NCBI RefSeq assembly: GCF_014836325.1
Contig: NZ_JACSQZ010000001.1
Span: 1-64,000, forward strand
DNA from: Clostridium gallinarum
Lineage (GTDB): Bacteria; Bacillota; Clostridia; Clostridiales; Clostridiaceae
Reading direction: 5' to 3'
Length of the DNA: 64,000 bases
The number at the start of each line of letters is the position of its first letter. Within the stretch, counting starts at the first letter, position 1. Positions 9,269 through 17,959 of the stretch are shown in pieces. The translations under genes were made by a program, and so were the position numbers. Below the pieces are notes generated by a model. The model did not search any database. It was not told the DNA's origin and worked only from the letters and a program-made list of their open reading frames with translations.

Positions 9269-9662
9269 TTTTAATCACCATTGGTATCCCGCAAAAAACT
9301 CTATAAACTTCACTAGAATTTTTACTTATATATTGAAGACATTTACCATTACTTTCTCTCCATATTCTATCCTCTTTTTTTAAAGGAACAATACCTTCTG
9401 ATATATCATCACTAATAATTATTTTATCCACAAATAAAGCTTTATTATCAATAATAAACTGTACTGAATCCTTGTTTTCTAAAGAAAGTTTATATGTAAA
9501 CTTATGAAAGTTATTAATTACTCTCTTTGAATAATCTATCTCTAAATCTTTTAAATCATCATTAACATTAAACACATCATCACTAGAAATATTAAACTTT
9601 TCTTTTACAAAGTCTAACTTTCCATTATAAGCTCCTCCAAATACTAATATCATATATTTCAC
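9261..9662 (-). CDS. CobU-like protein with broken P-loop
   Basis: A short protein (133 residues; CobU is about 180). Its C-terminal part, GIVPLKKEDRIWRESNGKCL and then EVYRVFCGIPMVIK, matches the C-terminus of bifunctional cobinamide kinase/guanylyltransferase. The N-terminal GGAYNGKL sits where Walker A should be but has Leu instead of Ser/Thr after Lys, and the middle third with the guanylylated His is missing. It may be a regulatory or lower-activity paralogue. A complete cobU lies two genes upstream. It overlaps cobC and follows cobS by six bases. Confidence 0.7.
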   Translation of the reverse strand: MKYMILVFGGAYNGKLDFVKEKFNISSDDVFNVNDDLKDLEIDYSKRVINNFHKFTYKLSLENKDSVQFIIDNKALFVDKIIISDDISEGIVPLKKEDRIWRESNGKCLQYISKNSSEVYRVFCGIPMVIKSE

Positions 9663-9668
9663 TCCAAA

Positions 9669-10424
9669 CTATATAATAGATAAACATAATATACCAACAA
9701 CTTCTGCTATTACAAGTCCATAGCCTGCACTATCCCCTGACATTCCTCCAAGTTCCTTTGTACTTTTATTTACAGACAGTATTGCAGAAATTATCATAAA
9801 TATAGGAACTAAACTAGCTTTTATGTTAATCAAAATAACCATTGAAATTGAAGCTACTATTAAAAATATATAAAGCATATAAATATCTAATTTTCCAGTA
9901 CCCTTTTTAAAATAAGAGCCTAAAGAGCTTTCCTTCATAGTTTCTTTTTTAAGTAGCATAAGTGCCATAAGACTTCTTGATATGACAGGAACTAAAATAA
10001 TCCCAAGTATGTTAGCTTTACTCTCAACTAATGTATATGTGGCTGCAAAATCTATAAGAAATAAAATACCTAAGGATATAACTGCAAAGGCACCTGTATT
10101 TGGATCTTTAAGTATTCTTATTTTCTCTTTTTGTTCTCTTCTAGATAATAAAGCATCACAAACATCCATATATCCATCTAAATGTAACATTCCAGTTATA
10201 ATAAATGGAGTTATCATTGTAAAAGTAGCAATTAAAATTGTAGATAAATTAAAATAATTGACTATGCTATATACAAGATAATTAATTAACCCAACAAATA
10301 ACCCAACTATTGGATATAATTTCATCATATGCTTAACAGCTTCATCTCTCCAAGCTTTATAAGGCATTGGTATTATAGTAAACATACTTATTGCCATTAA
10401 AAAGCCACTAAATAAATTTTTCAT
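9669..10424 (-). CDS. cobS: Adenosylcobinamide-GDP ribazoletransferase (cobalamin synthase)
   Basis: A 251-residue polytopic membrane protein that joins AdoCbi-GDP with alpha-ribazole. The metal-binding motif LHLDGYMDVCDALLSRRE (near residues 80-97) and the following KDPNTGAFAVI are the CobS hallmarks. About six to seven membrane spans follow, ending in a conserved GGMSGDSAGYG loop. The gene start overlaps the end of cobU by 17 bases. Confidence 0.95.
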   Translation of the reverse strand: MKNLFSGFLMAISMFTIIPMPYKAWRDEAVKHMMKLYPIVGLFVGLINYLVYSIVNYFNLSTILIATFTMITPFIITGMLHLDGYMDVCDALLSRREQKEKIRILKDPNTGAFAVISLGILFLIDFAATYTLVESKANILGIILVPVISRSLMALMLLKKETMKESSLGSYFKKGTGKLDIYMLYIFLIVASISMVILINIKASLVPIFMIISAILSVNKSTKELGGMSGDSAGYGLVIAEVVGILCLSII

Positions 10425-10971
10425 TTAAATCCCTCACATAATTTTCACCTTTATGAATTATTTCATTATTAAAGGAATACTCAATAACTACATCTGCTAT
10501 TTTAGCTAAAGCTATATTAAGCCTTCCAAATTCTCTTCTAAAGGTTTCTGTATAATCATCATAAATAATCCCATCACTAAATAAATAATCTGTAACTATA
10601 ACTACATTATTTATGTTTTTTGTTAATTCTTCTATTTCAGAATATATCTTTTCACTAACATTAGGTATAAAACTATTATCTTTAAACATTTCATTAGTAA
10701 TTAAAGAGGTTATACTATCTATTAATATAGTATCCTTTTTATTAATACTATCTTCTATTTCACTTATATTTACTTCTTTTTCAATAGTTTTAAAGCCCCA
10801 GCCTCTTCTATCTTCTATATGATTTTCTATTCTTTTTAAATCCTCATTATCATAAGGCTTCATAGTTGCAATATAATATAAATTTCCCTCATCATTATAT
10901 AAACTTTTTGCATATCTTTGCCCAGCCATGGATTTTCCACTTTTTGATCCACCAACTAATAAAATTATCAT
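10408..10971 (-). CDS. cobU: Adenosylcobinamide kinase / adenosylcobinamide-phosphate guanylyltransferase
   Basis: A 187-residue CobU homologue with an intact Walker A GGSKSGKS at residues 7-14. RIENHIEDRRGWGFKTIE contains the His used for guanylylation, and TILIDSITSLITNEMF is the Walker B region. It phosphorylates adenosylcobinamide and transfers GMP to give AdoCbi-GDP, the CobS substrate. The C-terminus (REFGRLNIALAKIADVVIEY, then a divergent tail) is less CobU-like than that of the short paralogue two genes downstream. The start is 15 bases from the cobT stop. Confidence 0.9.
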   Translation of the reverse strand: MIILLVGGSKSGKSMAGQRYAKSLYNDEGNLYYIATMKPYDNEDLKRIENHIEDRRGWGFKTIEKEVNISEIEDSINKKDTILIDSITSLITNEMFKDNSFIPNVSEKIYSEIEELTKNINNVVIVTDYLFSDGIIYDDYTETFRREFGRLNIALAKIADVVIEYSFNNEIIHKGENYVRDLNEKFI

Positions 10972-10986
10972 AATTTATAACCTCTT

Positions 10987-12093
10987 TTACTTTATATCAA
11001 CTATATAATTTTCCTTACCTCTAACTTCTTCTAAATAACTTGGATCTATTTCTGCTTCACTAAAGGTAGCCATATTATTCATCATAGCACAAGCGTAACT
11101 AACTACAGAAAAAGCAATTGGACATCCACTTCCCTCACCTAATCTCATATCTAAATTAAGCATAGGCTCTAAACCAATTTCCTTCATAGCAATGATATAA
11201 CCTAACTCCTTAGAAAAATGAGAAGGAATTAAATATCCCTTAACATCTTCACATAACTTTGTTGCTACTAAAGCTGCTACTGCTGATATAAAGCCATCTA
11301 TAACTACTGGTATTTTATAATAAGCACACCCTAGAAAAACACCAACCATTCCTGCTAAATCAAAGCCACCAACTTTAGCTACTACATCAATAGGGTCATT
11401 TATGTTTGGTGAATTTATTTCTATAGATCTTTTTATAACTTCTTTTTTCTTTTCAAAGGCTTCCTTAGTAAGACCTCCACCTTTTCCTACAACATCTTCA
11501 ATATTACAATTTATTAAAGAAGCTAAAACAGCACTACTTGTAGTTGTGTTTCCTATTCCCATTTCTCCAACACCAACTATATCATAGCCCTTTTCTTTAA
11601 CTTCCCTAACCATATCAATTCCAATATTTATTGCCTTTAAAGCTTCTTCATAGCTCATAGCAGGACCTTTTGAAATATTATAAGTTCCTTTTCTTATCTT
11701 TTTATTTATAGCTCCTGGAATTTCTCCATCACAATTTACACCTATATCAACAACAAATAAATCAGCATTATTTTCCTTTGCTAATACTGCAACTCCAGTA
11801 AGTCCTTTAGAAAAATTAATTGTCTGTGCTAGAGTTACATATTGAGGAGCTGATGAAACCCCTTCTTCTACCACTCCATTATCAGATGATAAAATAATAA
11901 TACATTTTTTATTTATATTATTTTTTATTTTCCCTGTTATTCCAGCTAAGTTAATAGCTATATCTTCTAATCTTCCAAGACTCCCTAAAGGTTTTGCTAA
12001 AGAATCGACCCTCTTCTTAGCTTCTATCATCATTATTTCATTCACTTTTTCTATATTATTTATTACATTAAAAACTTCATTTTTATCTTTCAT
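10987..12093 (-). CDS. cobT: Nicotinate-nucleotide-dimethylbenzimidazole phosphoribosyltransferase
   Basis: A 368-residue CobT protein. It transfers ribose phosphate from nicotinate mononucleotide to a lower-ligand base to make alpha-ribazole phosphate. Signatures include RVDSLAKPLGSLGRLEDIA, SSDNGVVEEGVSSAPQYVT, VGVGEMGIGNTTTSSAV, and the catalytic Glu within LDMRLGEGSGCPIAF. It is the first gene of the biosynthetic cluster, with a GGGGG ribosome site and its own promoter. No riboswitch is visible upstream. Confidence 0.95.
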   Translation of the reverse strand: MKDKNEVFNVINNIEKVNEIMMIEAKKRVDSLAKPLGSLGRLEDIAINLAGITGKIKNNINKKCIIILSSDNGVVEEGVSSAPQYVTLAQTINFSKGLTGVAVLAKENNADLFVVDIGVNCDGEIPGAINKKIRKGTYNISKGPAMSYEEALKAINIGIDMVREVKEKGYDIVGVGEMGIGNTTTSSAVLASLINCNIEDVVGKGGGLTKEAFEKKKEVIKRSIEINSPNINDPIDVVAKVGGFDLAGMVGVFLGCAYYKIPVVIDGFISAVAALVATKLCEDVKGYLIPSHFSKELGYIIAMKEIGLEPMLNLDMRLGEGSGCPIAFSVVSYACAMMNNMATFSEAEIDPSYLEEVRGKENYIVDIK

Positions 12094-12125
12094 TTAATCC
12101 CCCAATTAATTACTTCTTTTTTGTT

Positions 12126-12155
12126 ATAATATATTAATTTAAAGCTAAAAGTCAA
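12126..12155 (-). promoter_or_regulatory. Promoter of the cobT cluster
   Basis: Minus-strand TTGACT (12150-12155), an 18-base spacer, then TATTAT (12126-12131). It lies 33 bases before the cobT start. No aptamer-like structure fits in the short leader, so this half of the B12 locus does not look riboswitch-controlled. Confidence 0.55.
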
Positions 12156-12173
12156 CAAATCCATATTCTATAC

Positions 12174-12213
12174 AAAAAAGCCTACAATATTAACATTATA
12201 TTGCAAGCTTTAA
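12174..12213 (-). terminator. Terminator after the 143-residue gene
   Basis: Minus-strand stem AAGCTTGCAATAT / ATATTGTAGGCTTT with a seven-base loop, followed by TTTTTT. It covers the stop of the preceding gene and separates it from cobT. Confidence 0.6.
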
Positions 12214-12641
12214 ATACTTTCTATTATTTTAATTTCTTCACTCATAGGAAATATATTATTTTTACTCTTAACTCTTAACTCTATGGCTCTATATCTTCTA
12301 TTTAGTAATATATTTACTTTTTGGTCATAATTATTCACGTTAATTTCCATTACCTTTTCCTCAACATTATTTGATAAATCTATTACCTCAATACTTTTAA
12401 TGTTTTTACTTTCTAAAGGATATACAATACTTTCAATTAAAATATAATCCTTAAATCTATATATAAACTTTCTTAAATATAAATTATTATTTTGTTTATT
12501 ATCATTATCTGTATATTTATTCTCTATTTCTTTTAATTTATTAACACTATCATTAGAGACTTTAAGAAATTCATTGTAATAAAAAAAATCTTCATATACT
12601 ATTGTTGTTGAAATAATATTCTCTATTCCAATACACTTCAT
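12210..12641 (-). CDS. Hypothetical protein, 143 residues
   Basis: I do not recognise this protein. It begins MKCIGIENIISTTIVYEDFF, is rich in Lys, Asn, Ile and Glu, and is soluble with no signal peptide. The pattern alternates predicted strands (IYRFKDYILIESIVYPLE; KVNILLNRRYRAIELRVKSK), which suggests a small beta-rich domain. It has its own terminator and stands alone between cobT and the fructose operon. Codon use matches its neighbours, so it looks like a real but lineage-restricted gene. Confidence 0.6.
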   Translation of the reverse strand: MKCIGIENIISTTIVYEDFFYYNEFLKVSNDSVNKLKEIENKYTDNDNKQNNNLYLRKFIYRFKDYILIESIVYPLESKNIKSIEVIDLSNNVEEKVMEINVNNYDQKVNILLNRRYRAIELRVKSKNNIFPMSEEIKIIESI

Positions 12642-12820
12642 ACTAAGCCCCCTTTGATTTTATATTAATCTTAAAATTAGTTCTAATTATAAGAAATCTT
12701 ATACCTATATTTTCTTATTTTTTATGTTAATTTAAAAGTCCTATCTTATTAAATAATGGTCATAAAATGTTAGGACAAAAGTCCTCTTCTGAATATTTAT
12801 CCATATAAATTTCCAAAAAA

Positions 12821-12854
12821 AATAATGAGATTCCCCCTTGATAATCTCATTATT
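12821..12854 (-). terminator. Terminator of the fru operon
   Basis: AATAATGAGATT / AATCTCATTATT perfect stem with a nine- to ten-base loop. T-rich or A-rich tracts on both sides allow it to work on either strand. Confidence 0.8.
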
Positions 12855-12876
12855 TTTATATAAATTTTTAATATAT

Positions 12877-14808
12877 TTATTCTGATACCTTCTTCTTAAG
12901 TATTGCAAGCATTACCATTCCTACTACAGAACCTATTACAACTGCAGCTAAGAATCCAAAAGGATTTCCTATTACAGGTAATACAAATATTCCGCCATGT
13001 GGCGCTCTTAAATTACAACCAAATAACATTGTAAGTGCTCCAGCTGTTGCAGAACCAACTACACATGAAGGTATAACTCTTAATGGATCTGCTGCTGCAA
13101 AAGGAATTGCACCTTCTGTTATAAATGATAATCCCATAATATAATTTGTTAATGCAGATTGTCTTTCTCTATTAGTAAATTTATTTTTAAAGAAAGTTGA
13201 TGCTAAAGCTATTGAAAGAGGTGGAACCATACCACCAGCCATAACAGCTGCCATTACTTCAAAGTTTCCTGATGCAAGAGATGCTGTTCCAAATACATAG
13301 GCTGCTTTATTAAAAGGACCACCCATATCTATTGCCATCATTCCGGCAACAATTATTCCAAGTAAAACTCTACTAGTTCCTCCCATTGAATTAAGGAAAT
13401 TAGTAATTACAGTATTTACTCCTCCAAAGAATGGATTTACAAATATCATTATTAATCCAATTAATCCAATTCCAAAGAAAGGATATAATAACGTTGGTTT
13501 TAATCCATCAAAAGCTTGTGGTAACTTATCAAATATCTTCTTTAATCCTAATACTAAATATCCACTTAAAAATCCTGCAAATAATGCTCCTAAGAATCCT
13601 CCACTTACAACTGGTATTGTAGAATCAAAAGCACTTGCATAAGTTGTTCCTAAATTAGCTAACATACCTCCAACAAAACCAACTGCAAGACCTGGTCTAT
13701 CAGCTATACTCATTGCTATATATCCTGCTAATACAGGTAACATAAATCCAAATGCAGTTTCTCCAATTGTCTTAATTAAAGCAGCTATTGGTGTATTTTT
13801 ACCAAAGTTAGCTGGGTCAATACTATAATTATCTAAAAGGAAGGCTAATGCAATTAATATACCCCCACCTATAACAAATGGTAACATATGAGATACACCA
13901 TTCATTAAGTGCTTATAAATTTGTCTTCCTATACTTTCTTTTTCATCACTTACTGTACTTTCACTATCATTTCCACCTTCGTGATGATATATTGGAGCAT
14001 CTCCACTTGTAGCTCTATTTAATAATTCTTCAGTTTTATGAATTCCATTTGCAACTTTAGTTTGAATAACTTTTTTGCCTTCAAATCTAGCCATTTCTAC
14101 TTTTTTATCAGCAGCAACTATTATACATTCAGCATTAGCTATTTCTTCATCAGTTAAAATATTCTTAGCTCCACCAGAACCATTTGTTTCAACCTTTATT
14201 GAAATCCCCATATCCTTAGCCTTATTTTCTAATGCTTCAGCTGCCATAAATGTATGAGCTATTCCAGTTGGACATGCAGTAACAGCTAATACTCTATATC
14301 CTTTTGATTCAGAATTTTGTGCTTCTTCTTTAGCTGTTTCAGCTTCTAATTTTTCATTTTCCTTGTCATCAATAAGCTTTAAAAATTCATCAACACTTTT
14401 AGCATTAACTAATTGCTCCTTAAAACTTGGATCCATTAACATCATTGATAATCTTGCTAATACATCTAAGTGTAAGTTATTTTCACCTTCTGGAGCTGCA
14501 ATCATAAAGAATAATTTTGCTGGCTCTCCATCAAGAGAATCATAATCTATTCCATCAGTAAGTATCATTGAGCTAAGACCTGCTTCTTTTACTGCACTTG
14601 TCTTTGCATGAGGAATTGCTATATTATCTCCAATTCCTGTAGTACTTAAACTTTCTCTATCTAATACTGCTTTCTTATATCCTTCTTTATCACTTAATCT
14701 TCCTGTAGCATCCATTAAATCTACTAACTTATTTATTGCTTCTTCTTTTGTTTTTACATTTGGATTAAGTGCTATACCATTCTTTTTTAATAAATCTGTT
14801 ATTTTCAC
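12877..14808 (-). CDS. fruA: PTS fructose transporter, fused EIIABC
   Basis: A 643-residue fructose-family permease with three domains in order. The EIIA domain (about 1-148) has the phospho-His in GIGDNIAIPHAKT (His67). The EIIB domain (about 170-270) has the phospho-Cys in TACPTGIAHTFMAAEALE (Cys179). A membrane EIIC domain (about 295-640) includes MLPFVIGGGILIALAFLLD. It imports fructose as fructose-1-phosphate, the substrate of FruK. It is the last gene of fruR-fruK-fruA, 21 bases after fruK. Confidence 0.96.
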   Translation of the reverse strand: MKITDLLKKNGIALNPNVKTKEEAINKLVDLMDATGRLSDKEGYKKAVLDRESLSTTGIGDNIAIPHAKTSAVKEAGLSSMILTDGIDYDSLDGEPAKLFFMIAAPEGENNLHLDVLARLSMMLMDPSFKEQLVNAKSVDEFLKLIDDKENEKLEAETAKEEAQNSESKGYRVLAVTACPTGIAHTFMAAEALENKAKDMGISIKVETNGSGGAKNILTDEEIANAECIIVAADKKVEMARFEGKKVIQTKVANGIHKTEELLNRATSGDAPIYHHEGGNDSESTVSDEKESIGRQIYKHLMNGVSHMLPFVIGGGILIALAFLLDNYSIDPANFGKNTPIAALIKTIGETAFGFMLPVLAGYIAMSIADRPGLAVGFVGGMLANLGTTYASAFDSTIPVVSGGFLGALFAGFLSGYLVLGLKKIFDKLPQAFDGLKPTLLYPFFGIGLIGLIMIFVNPFFGGVNTVITNFLNSMGGTSRVLLGIIVAGMMAIDMGGPFNKAAYVFGTASLASGNFEVMAAVMAGGMVPPLSIALASTFFKNKFTNRERQSALTNYIMGLSFITEGAIPFAAADPLRVIPSCVVGSATAGALTMLFGCNLRAPHGGIFVLPVIGNPFGFLAAVVIGSVVGMVMLAILKKKVSE

Positions 14809-14829
14809 TTTTTATCCCTCCATAAGTAC

Positions 14830-15735
14830 TTATTTGATTTGTTCTAGTAATTCATAAACATACTCTTTTTCAGCTAATCCTTCTGAGAATGCTGATGCAC
14901 TACCTGTAGCTACACCTAATTTAAATCCTTCTTCAACTTTAGAATATTTTAAATATCCTGCTATAAATCCAGCTACCATTGAATCTCCTGCTCCAACAGA
15001 GTTTTTAACTACTCCCTTTGGTACATTACTTGTTGTAACTTCTCCACTTGAGTTTATTAATACTGCTCCATCTCCTGCCATAGATATAATTACATTTTCA
15101 GCTCCCATATCCTTTAGCTTCTTTGCATATTCAATAACTTCTTCTTTGTTATTAAGCTTTACTCCAAATAATTCACCAAGCTCATGATGATTTGGTTTTA
15201 TTAAAAATGGATTGTATTTTAATACTTTTAATAAAGATTCTCCTGTTGTATCAACAATGAATTTAACTCCCTTGTTTTGAAGCTTTTCCATTATCTTTTC
15301 ATAGATATCTATAGGCATTGATTTAGGAATACTTCCTGCTAAAACTAAAATATCATCTTCCACTAAATTCTCTAGCTTTTCATAAAGACTATTTAAAGCT
15401 TCTTCAGAAATATCTGGACCTCCTCCATTTATTTCACTTTCCACGTCTGCCTTAATCTTTACATTTATTCTAGACATACCTTCTTTTAATTTAATAAAAT
15501 CAGTATCACAGCCAAACTCTCTAACTCTTCTTTCAATTTCATCACCAGTAAATCCAGCTATAAATCCAAGAGCCTTACTTTCAACTTCTAAATTACTTAA
15601 AACAATTGAAACATTTATACCTTTCCCACCAGCATAAACATATTCTTCTGAGCTTCTATTAACATATCCAAGATTAAAATTATCCATTTTAACTATGTAA
15701 TCTAAAGCTGGATTAAATGTAATAGTATATATCAT
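14830..15735 (-). CDS. fruK: 1-phosphofructokinase
   Basis: A 301-residue PfkB-family sugar kinase. It starts MIYTITFNPALDYIVKMDNF, typical of FruK/LacC, and has GGKGINVSIVLSNL and the catalytic NSVGAGDSMVAGFIAGYL. It converts fructose-1-phosphate to fructose-1,6-bisphosphate. The start overlaps the fruR stop by four bases (ATGA). Tagatose-6-phosphate kinase is the close alternative, but the neighbours settle it. Confidence 0.95.
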   Translation of the reverse strand: MIYTITFNPALDYIVKMDNFNLGYVNRSSEEYVYAGGKGINVSIVLSNLEVESKALGFIAGFTGDEIERRVREFGCDTDFIKLKEGMSRINVKIKADVESEINGGGPDISEEALNSLYEKLENLVEDDILVLAGSIPKSMPIDIYEKIMEKLQNKGVKFIVDTTGESLLKVLKYNPFLIKPNHHELGELFGVKLNNKEEVIEYAKKLKDMGAENVIISMAGDGAVLINSSGEVTTSNVPKGVVKNSVGAGDSMVAGFIAGYLKYSKVEEGFKLGVATGSASAFSEGLAEKEYVYELLEQIK

Positions 15736-16487
15736 AAACTATCTACCTCCATAATTTCTGTTTCTTTCTTATAATTATTATTATCTAAATTAGTAGTTAT
15801 TATTTGAGCTTCTTTTATTTCTGCAAAAGTAATAGAACTTACTTTACCAAACTTTGATTTATCGCACAGAACAAATTTATTTTTACTTCTATAAAAAGCT
15901 TCCTCTTTTACCATGGCTTCTCTCATATCAGGAGTTGTAAAACCTCTTTTTATATCAACACCATTAGTTCCAAAAAAACCTTTTGTAAAATTATACTTTC
16001 TTAAACTATTTACAGTTTCAGCTCCAACTATTGCTTCTGTAGAAAGTTTAATTTCACCACCTAAAATATAAGTTGTGCAATTTTTTTTAAGAAGTTCTCT
16101 TGCATGCACAATTCCATTAGTTACGAAAATAGCTTTTGTATTACTTATAAAATCTATCATAAGTTCTGTAGTTGTTCCTGCATCTATGTATACTAAATCA
16201 TCATCCTTTATTAAAGATGCTGCATAAGCTGCAATTTTTGTTTTTTCACTAATATTTAAATTTTGCCTATTTTCAACTATATCATCTACTGTATTAATAA
16301 CTTTTTCATTTAATGACATAGCTCCTCCATGAACCTTCCTTAAAAGTCCTGCCTTATCTAGAGCAGTTAAATCTCTTCTTATGGTAGATTCTGATGTATT
16401 TAAATATTGAACTAAATCATTTAAATAAACGACTGATTCTTTATCTATTTTTTCTAATATTAATTTATGTCTTTCTTCAGATAACAT
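15732..16487 (-). CDS. fruR: DeoR-family transcriptional regulator of the fru operon
   Basis: A 251-residue DeoR/GlpR regulator. The N-terminal winged helix (residues 1-58) has LVQYLNTSESTIRRDLTALDKAGLLRKVHGGA. The C-terminal sugar-phosphate sensor has YIDAGTTTELMIDFI and the TNG, GGE and FFGTNGVD blocks of the family. It probably represses its own operon and is relieved by fructose-1-phosphate; the ligand is inferred from context. Confidence 0.92.
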   Translation of the reverse strand: MLSEERHKLILEKIDKESVVYLNDLVQYLNTSESTIRRDLTALDKAGLLRKVHGGAMSLNEKVINTVDDIVENRQNLNISEKTKIAAYAASLIKDDDLVYIDAGTTTELMIDFISNTKAIFVTNGIVHARELLKKNCTTYILGGEIKLSTEAIVGAETVNSLRKYNFTKGFFGTNGVDIKRGFTTPDMREAMVKEEAFYRSKNKFVLCDKSKFGKVSSITFAEIKEAQIITTNLDNNNYKKETEIMEVDSL

Positions 16488-16507
16488 TTACATCACTTCC
16501 TAATTTC

Positions 16508-16580
16508 ATAATAATTAATTTTTATTTTAAAGTCAATCATTTTCTTTCAATTTCATTCACTTTCACTCAAATCCATTCAA
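16508..16580 (-). promoter_or_regulatory. fru operon promoter with TGAA-repeat operator
   Basis: Minus-strand TTGACT (16531-16536), 17 bases, TATTAT (16508-16513), 20 bases before fruR. Immediately upstream (16538-16580) is a run of TGAA/TGAG units, including GAGTGAAAGTGAATGAAATTG. It resembles the short direct-repeat operators of DeoR-type regulators, so it is a candidate FruR site. Confidence 0.6.
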
Positions 16581-16775
16581 CATTGTATATTGATTAAGAT
16601 CTGTTTTAATTCAATCATTATAATTAGTAACTCTATTTTATGGTATTATATACGAATTATGTGTATAATAAAAATATGTATTTTTACGCGATTGTATTTT
16701 AATTAAGAAATAAATATACTTTTAATATTATATAGATAAATAGGAAATTTAATCAGATAAGGAAGTAAATATGAT

Positions 16776-16973
16776 ATGAAAAATGAATATAAATATTTAA
16801 CTATACTTTTAATTATAGGATTTATCATCGGTGCTTTTATAGGAATTATTTTATCGATGTTTTTTAAGTTTAATATAGGATTTAGTGTTAGTATTAGCTC
16901 AGGATTAGGAATGTTACTTGGAATTGTGATTGGTTCTGTAATAGATTACGAAGGTAAAAAAGAAAGTAGATAA
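16776..16973 (+). CDS. Small two-span membrane protein
   Basis: A 65-residue protein with two hydrophobic helices (about 8-31 and 35-56), both rich in Gly, Ile and Ser (GFIIGAFIGIILSMFF; GLGMLLGIVIGSVI), and a charged tail DYEGKKESR. AAGGAAG lies ten bases upstream of the ATG. It has its own terminator and is divergent from fruR. I do not recognise a named family. The glycine-rich spacing suggests tight helix packing or oligomerisation. Confidence 0.6.
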   Translation: MKNEYKYLTILLIIGFIIGAFIGIILSMFFKFNIGFSVSISSGLGMLLGIVIGSVIDYEGKKESR

Positions 16974-17024
16974 ATTTCGATTTGTAGAATAGATTTGGTT
17001 AATAATATTAATCTATTACCAACT

Positions 17025-17056
17025 AAAAGAGCAGTGAAATTTCCACTGCTCTTTTA
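17025..17056. terminator. Hairpin terminator
   Basis: AAAAGAGCAGTG / CACTGCTCTTTT perfect stem with an eight-base loop. It ends the small membrane gene on plus and is symmetric enough to act on minus. Confidence 0.8.
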
Positions 17057-17149
17057 TGATTTCCAATCTTAAATTTATAAGTATTAAAATATCATAGCAA
17101 GGTAACTTGGTGCTGTAAGGCTTAACCTAGATATGATTATTTAACACTT
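17055..17149 (+). repeat. Dispersed intergenic element, copy 2 (diverged)
   Basis: The head TATGATTTCCAA leads to AAGTATTAAAATATCATAGCAAGG (from 17079) and then TAACTTGGTGC; the return arm is ACCTAGATATGATTATTTAACACTT. Arms match copy 1 closely. The core keeps AAGGTAACTTG but has lost the GCGNATGCGACGG block. It lies between the small membrane gene and the HAD phosphatase. Confidence 0.55.
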
Positions 17150-17151
17150 GC

Positions 17152-17937
17152 TTAAAGCTTTATAACTTCCTTTATAGTTTCTACTACTCCATTATCATTA
17201 TTACTTTTAGCAATAAAATTAGATACTTTTTTCAAATCTTCATGAGCATTTTCCATAGCATAACTATAATAAGCCTTTTCCATCATTTCTAAATCATTCA
17301 AATAATCTCCAAATACCATTGTTTCCTTTGGATTTATATCATATATTTCTTGAACTTTTTCAATTGCTACACCTTTATTTACTCCATTAGAGGTAATATC
17401 TAACCATCTTTCACCTGAAACTGTTACTTGTAGCTTGTCCCAATAATCTTTAAAATACTTATTACTATTAAATTCAGATCCAGAAAAATCACAAATAGTT
17501 ACCTTTAAAATATCATCTTCTATTTTAGTTAAGTCTTCCACTATTTCATATCTTTCATAATATTTTTTAGTTTCCTTAACTAATCTTTCATCTCTTTTTT
17601 CTATGTAAGCTGATTTCTTACCACAAAGAATTACATAAGCGTTATCTATATTTCTTCCTATTTTTATAAGCTCATTTGCAACTTCTCTATCTAAGGAATT
17701 AACTAATATTTCTTTTCCTTTATATGCTACAAAAGTTCCATTTTCAGCTATAAACATAATATCATCACTTATTTTTTCAAATCTTTTTACTAAATTATAA
17801 TATTGTCTTCCGCTAGCTGCTGCAAATATTATATTTTTTTCTTTTAACTTATTAAATACCTCAAAAAACTCTTCATTTATCTCATTGTTACTATTTAATA
17901 AAGTACCATCCATATCGCTTGCTATTAATCTTATCAT
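17152..17937 (-). CDS. HAD-family phosphatase (Cof type)
   Basis: A 261-residue haloacid-dehalogenase phosphatase of the Cof/YidA group. Motif I SDMDGTLLNS carries the nucleophile Asp8 and acid/base Asp10. Motif II has AASGRQ, and motifs III/IV have NKGVAIEKV and FGDYLNDLEMM. The insert is a C2B cap. It probably acts on a sugar phosphate. It follows a DeoR regulator by 22 bases in one operon, which fits that role. The exact substrate is unknown. Confidence 0.88.
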   Translation of the reverse strand: MIRLIASDMDGTLLNSNNEINEEFFEVFNKLKEKNIIFAAASGRQYYNLVKRFEKISDDIMFIAENGTFVAYKGKEILVNSLDREVANELIKIGRNIDNAYVILCGKKSAYIEKRDERLVKETKKYYERYEIVEDLTKIEDDILKVTICDFSGSEFNSNKYFKDYWDKLQVTVSGERWLDITSNGVNKGVAIEKVQEIYDINPKETMVFGDYLNDLEMMEKAYYSYAMENAHEDLKKVSNFIAKSNNDNGVVETIKEVIKL

Positions 17938-17959
17938 ATTTATTTACCTTCCCTTTATA

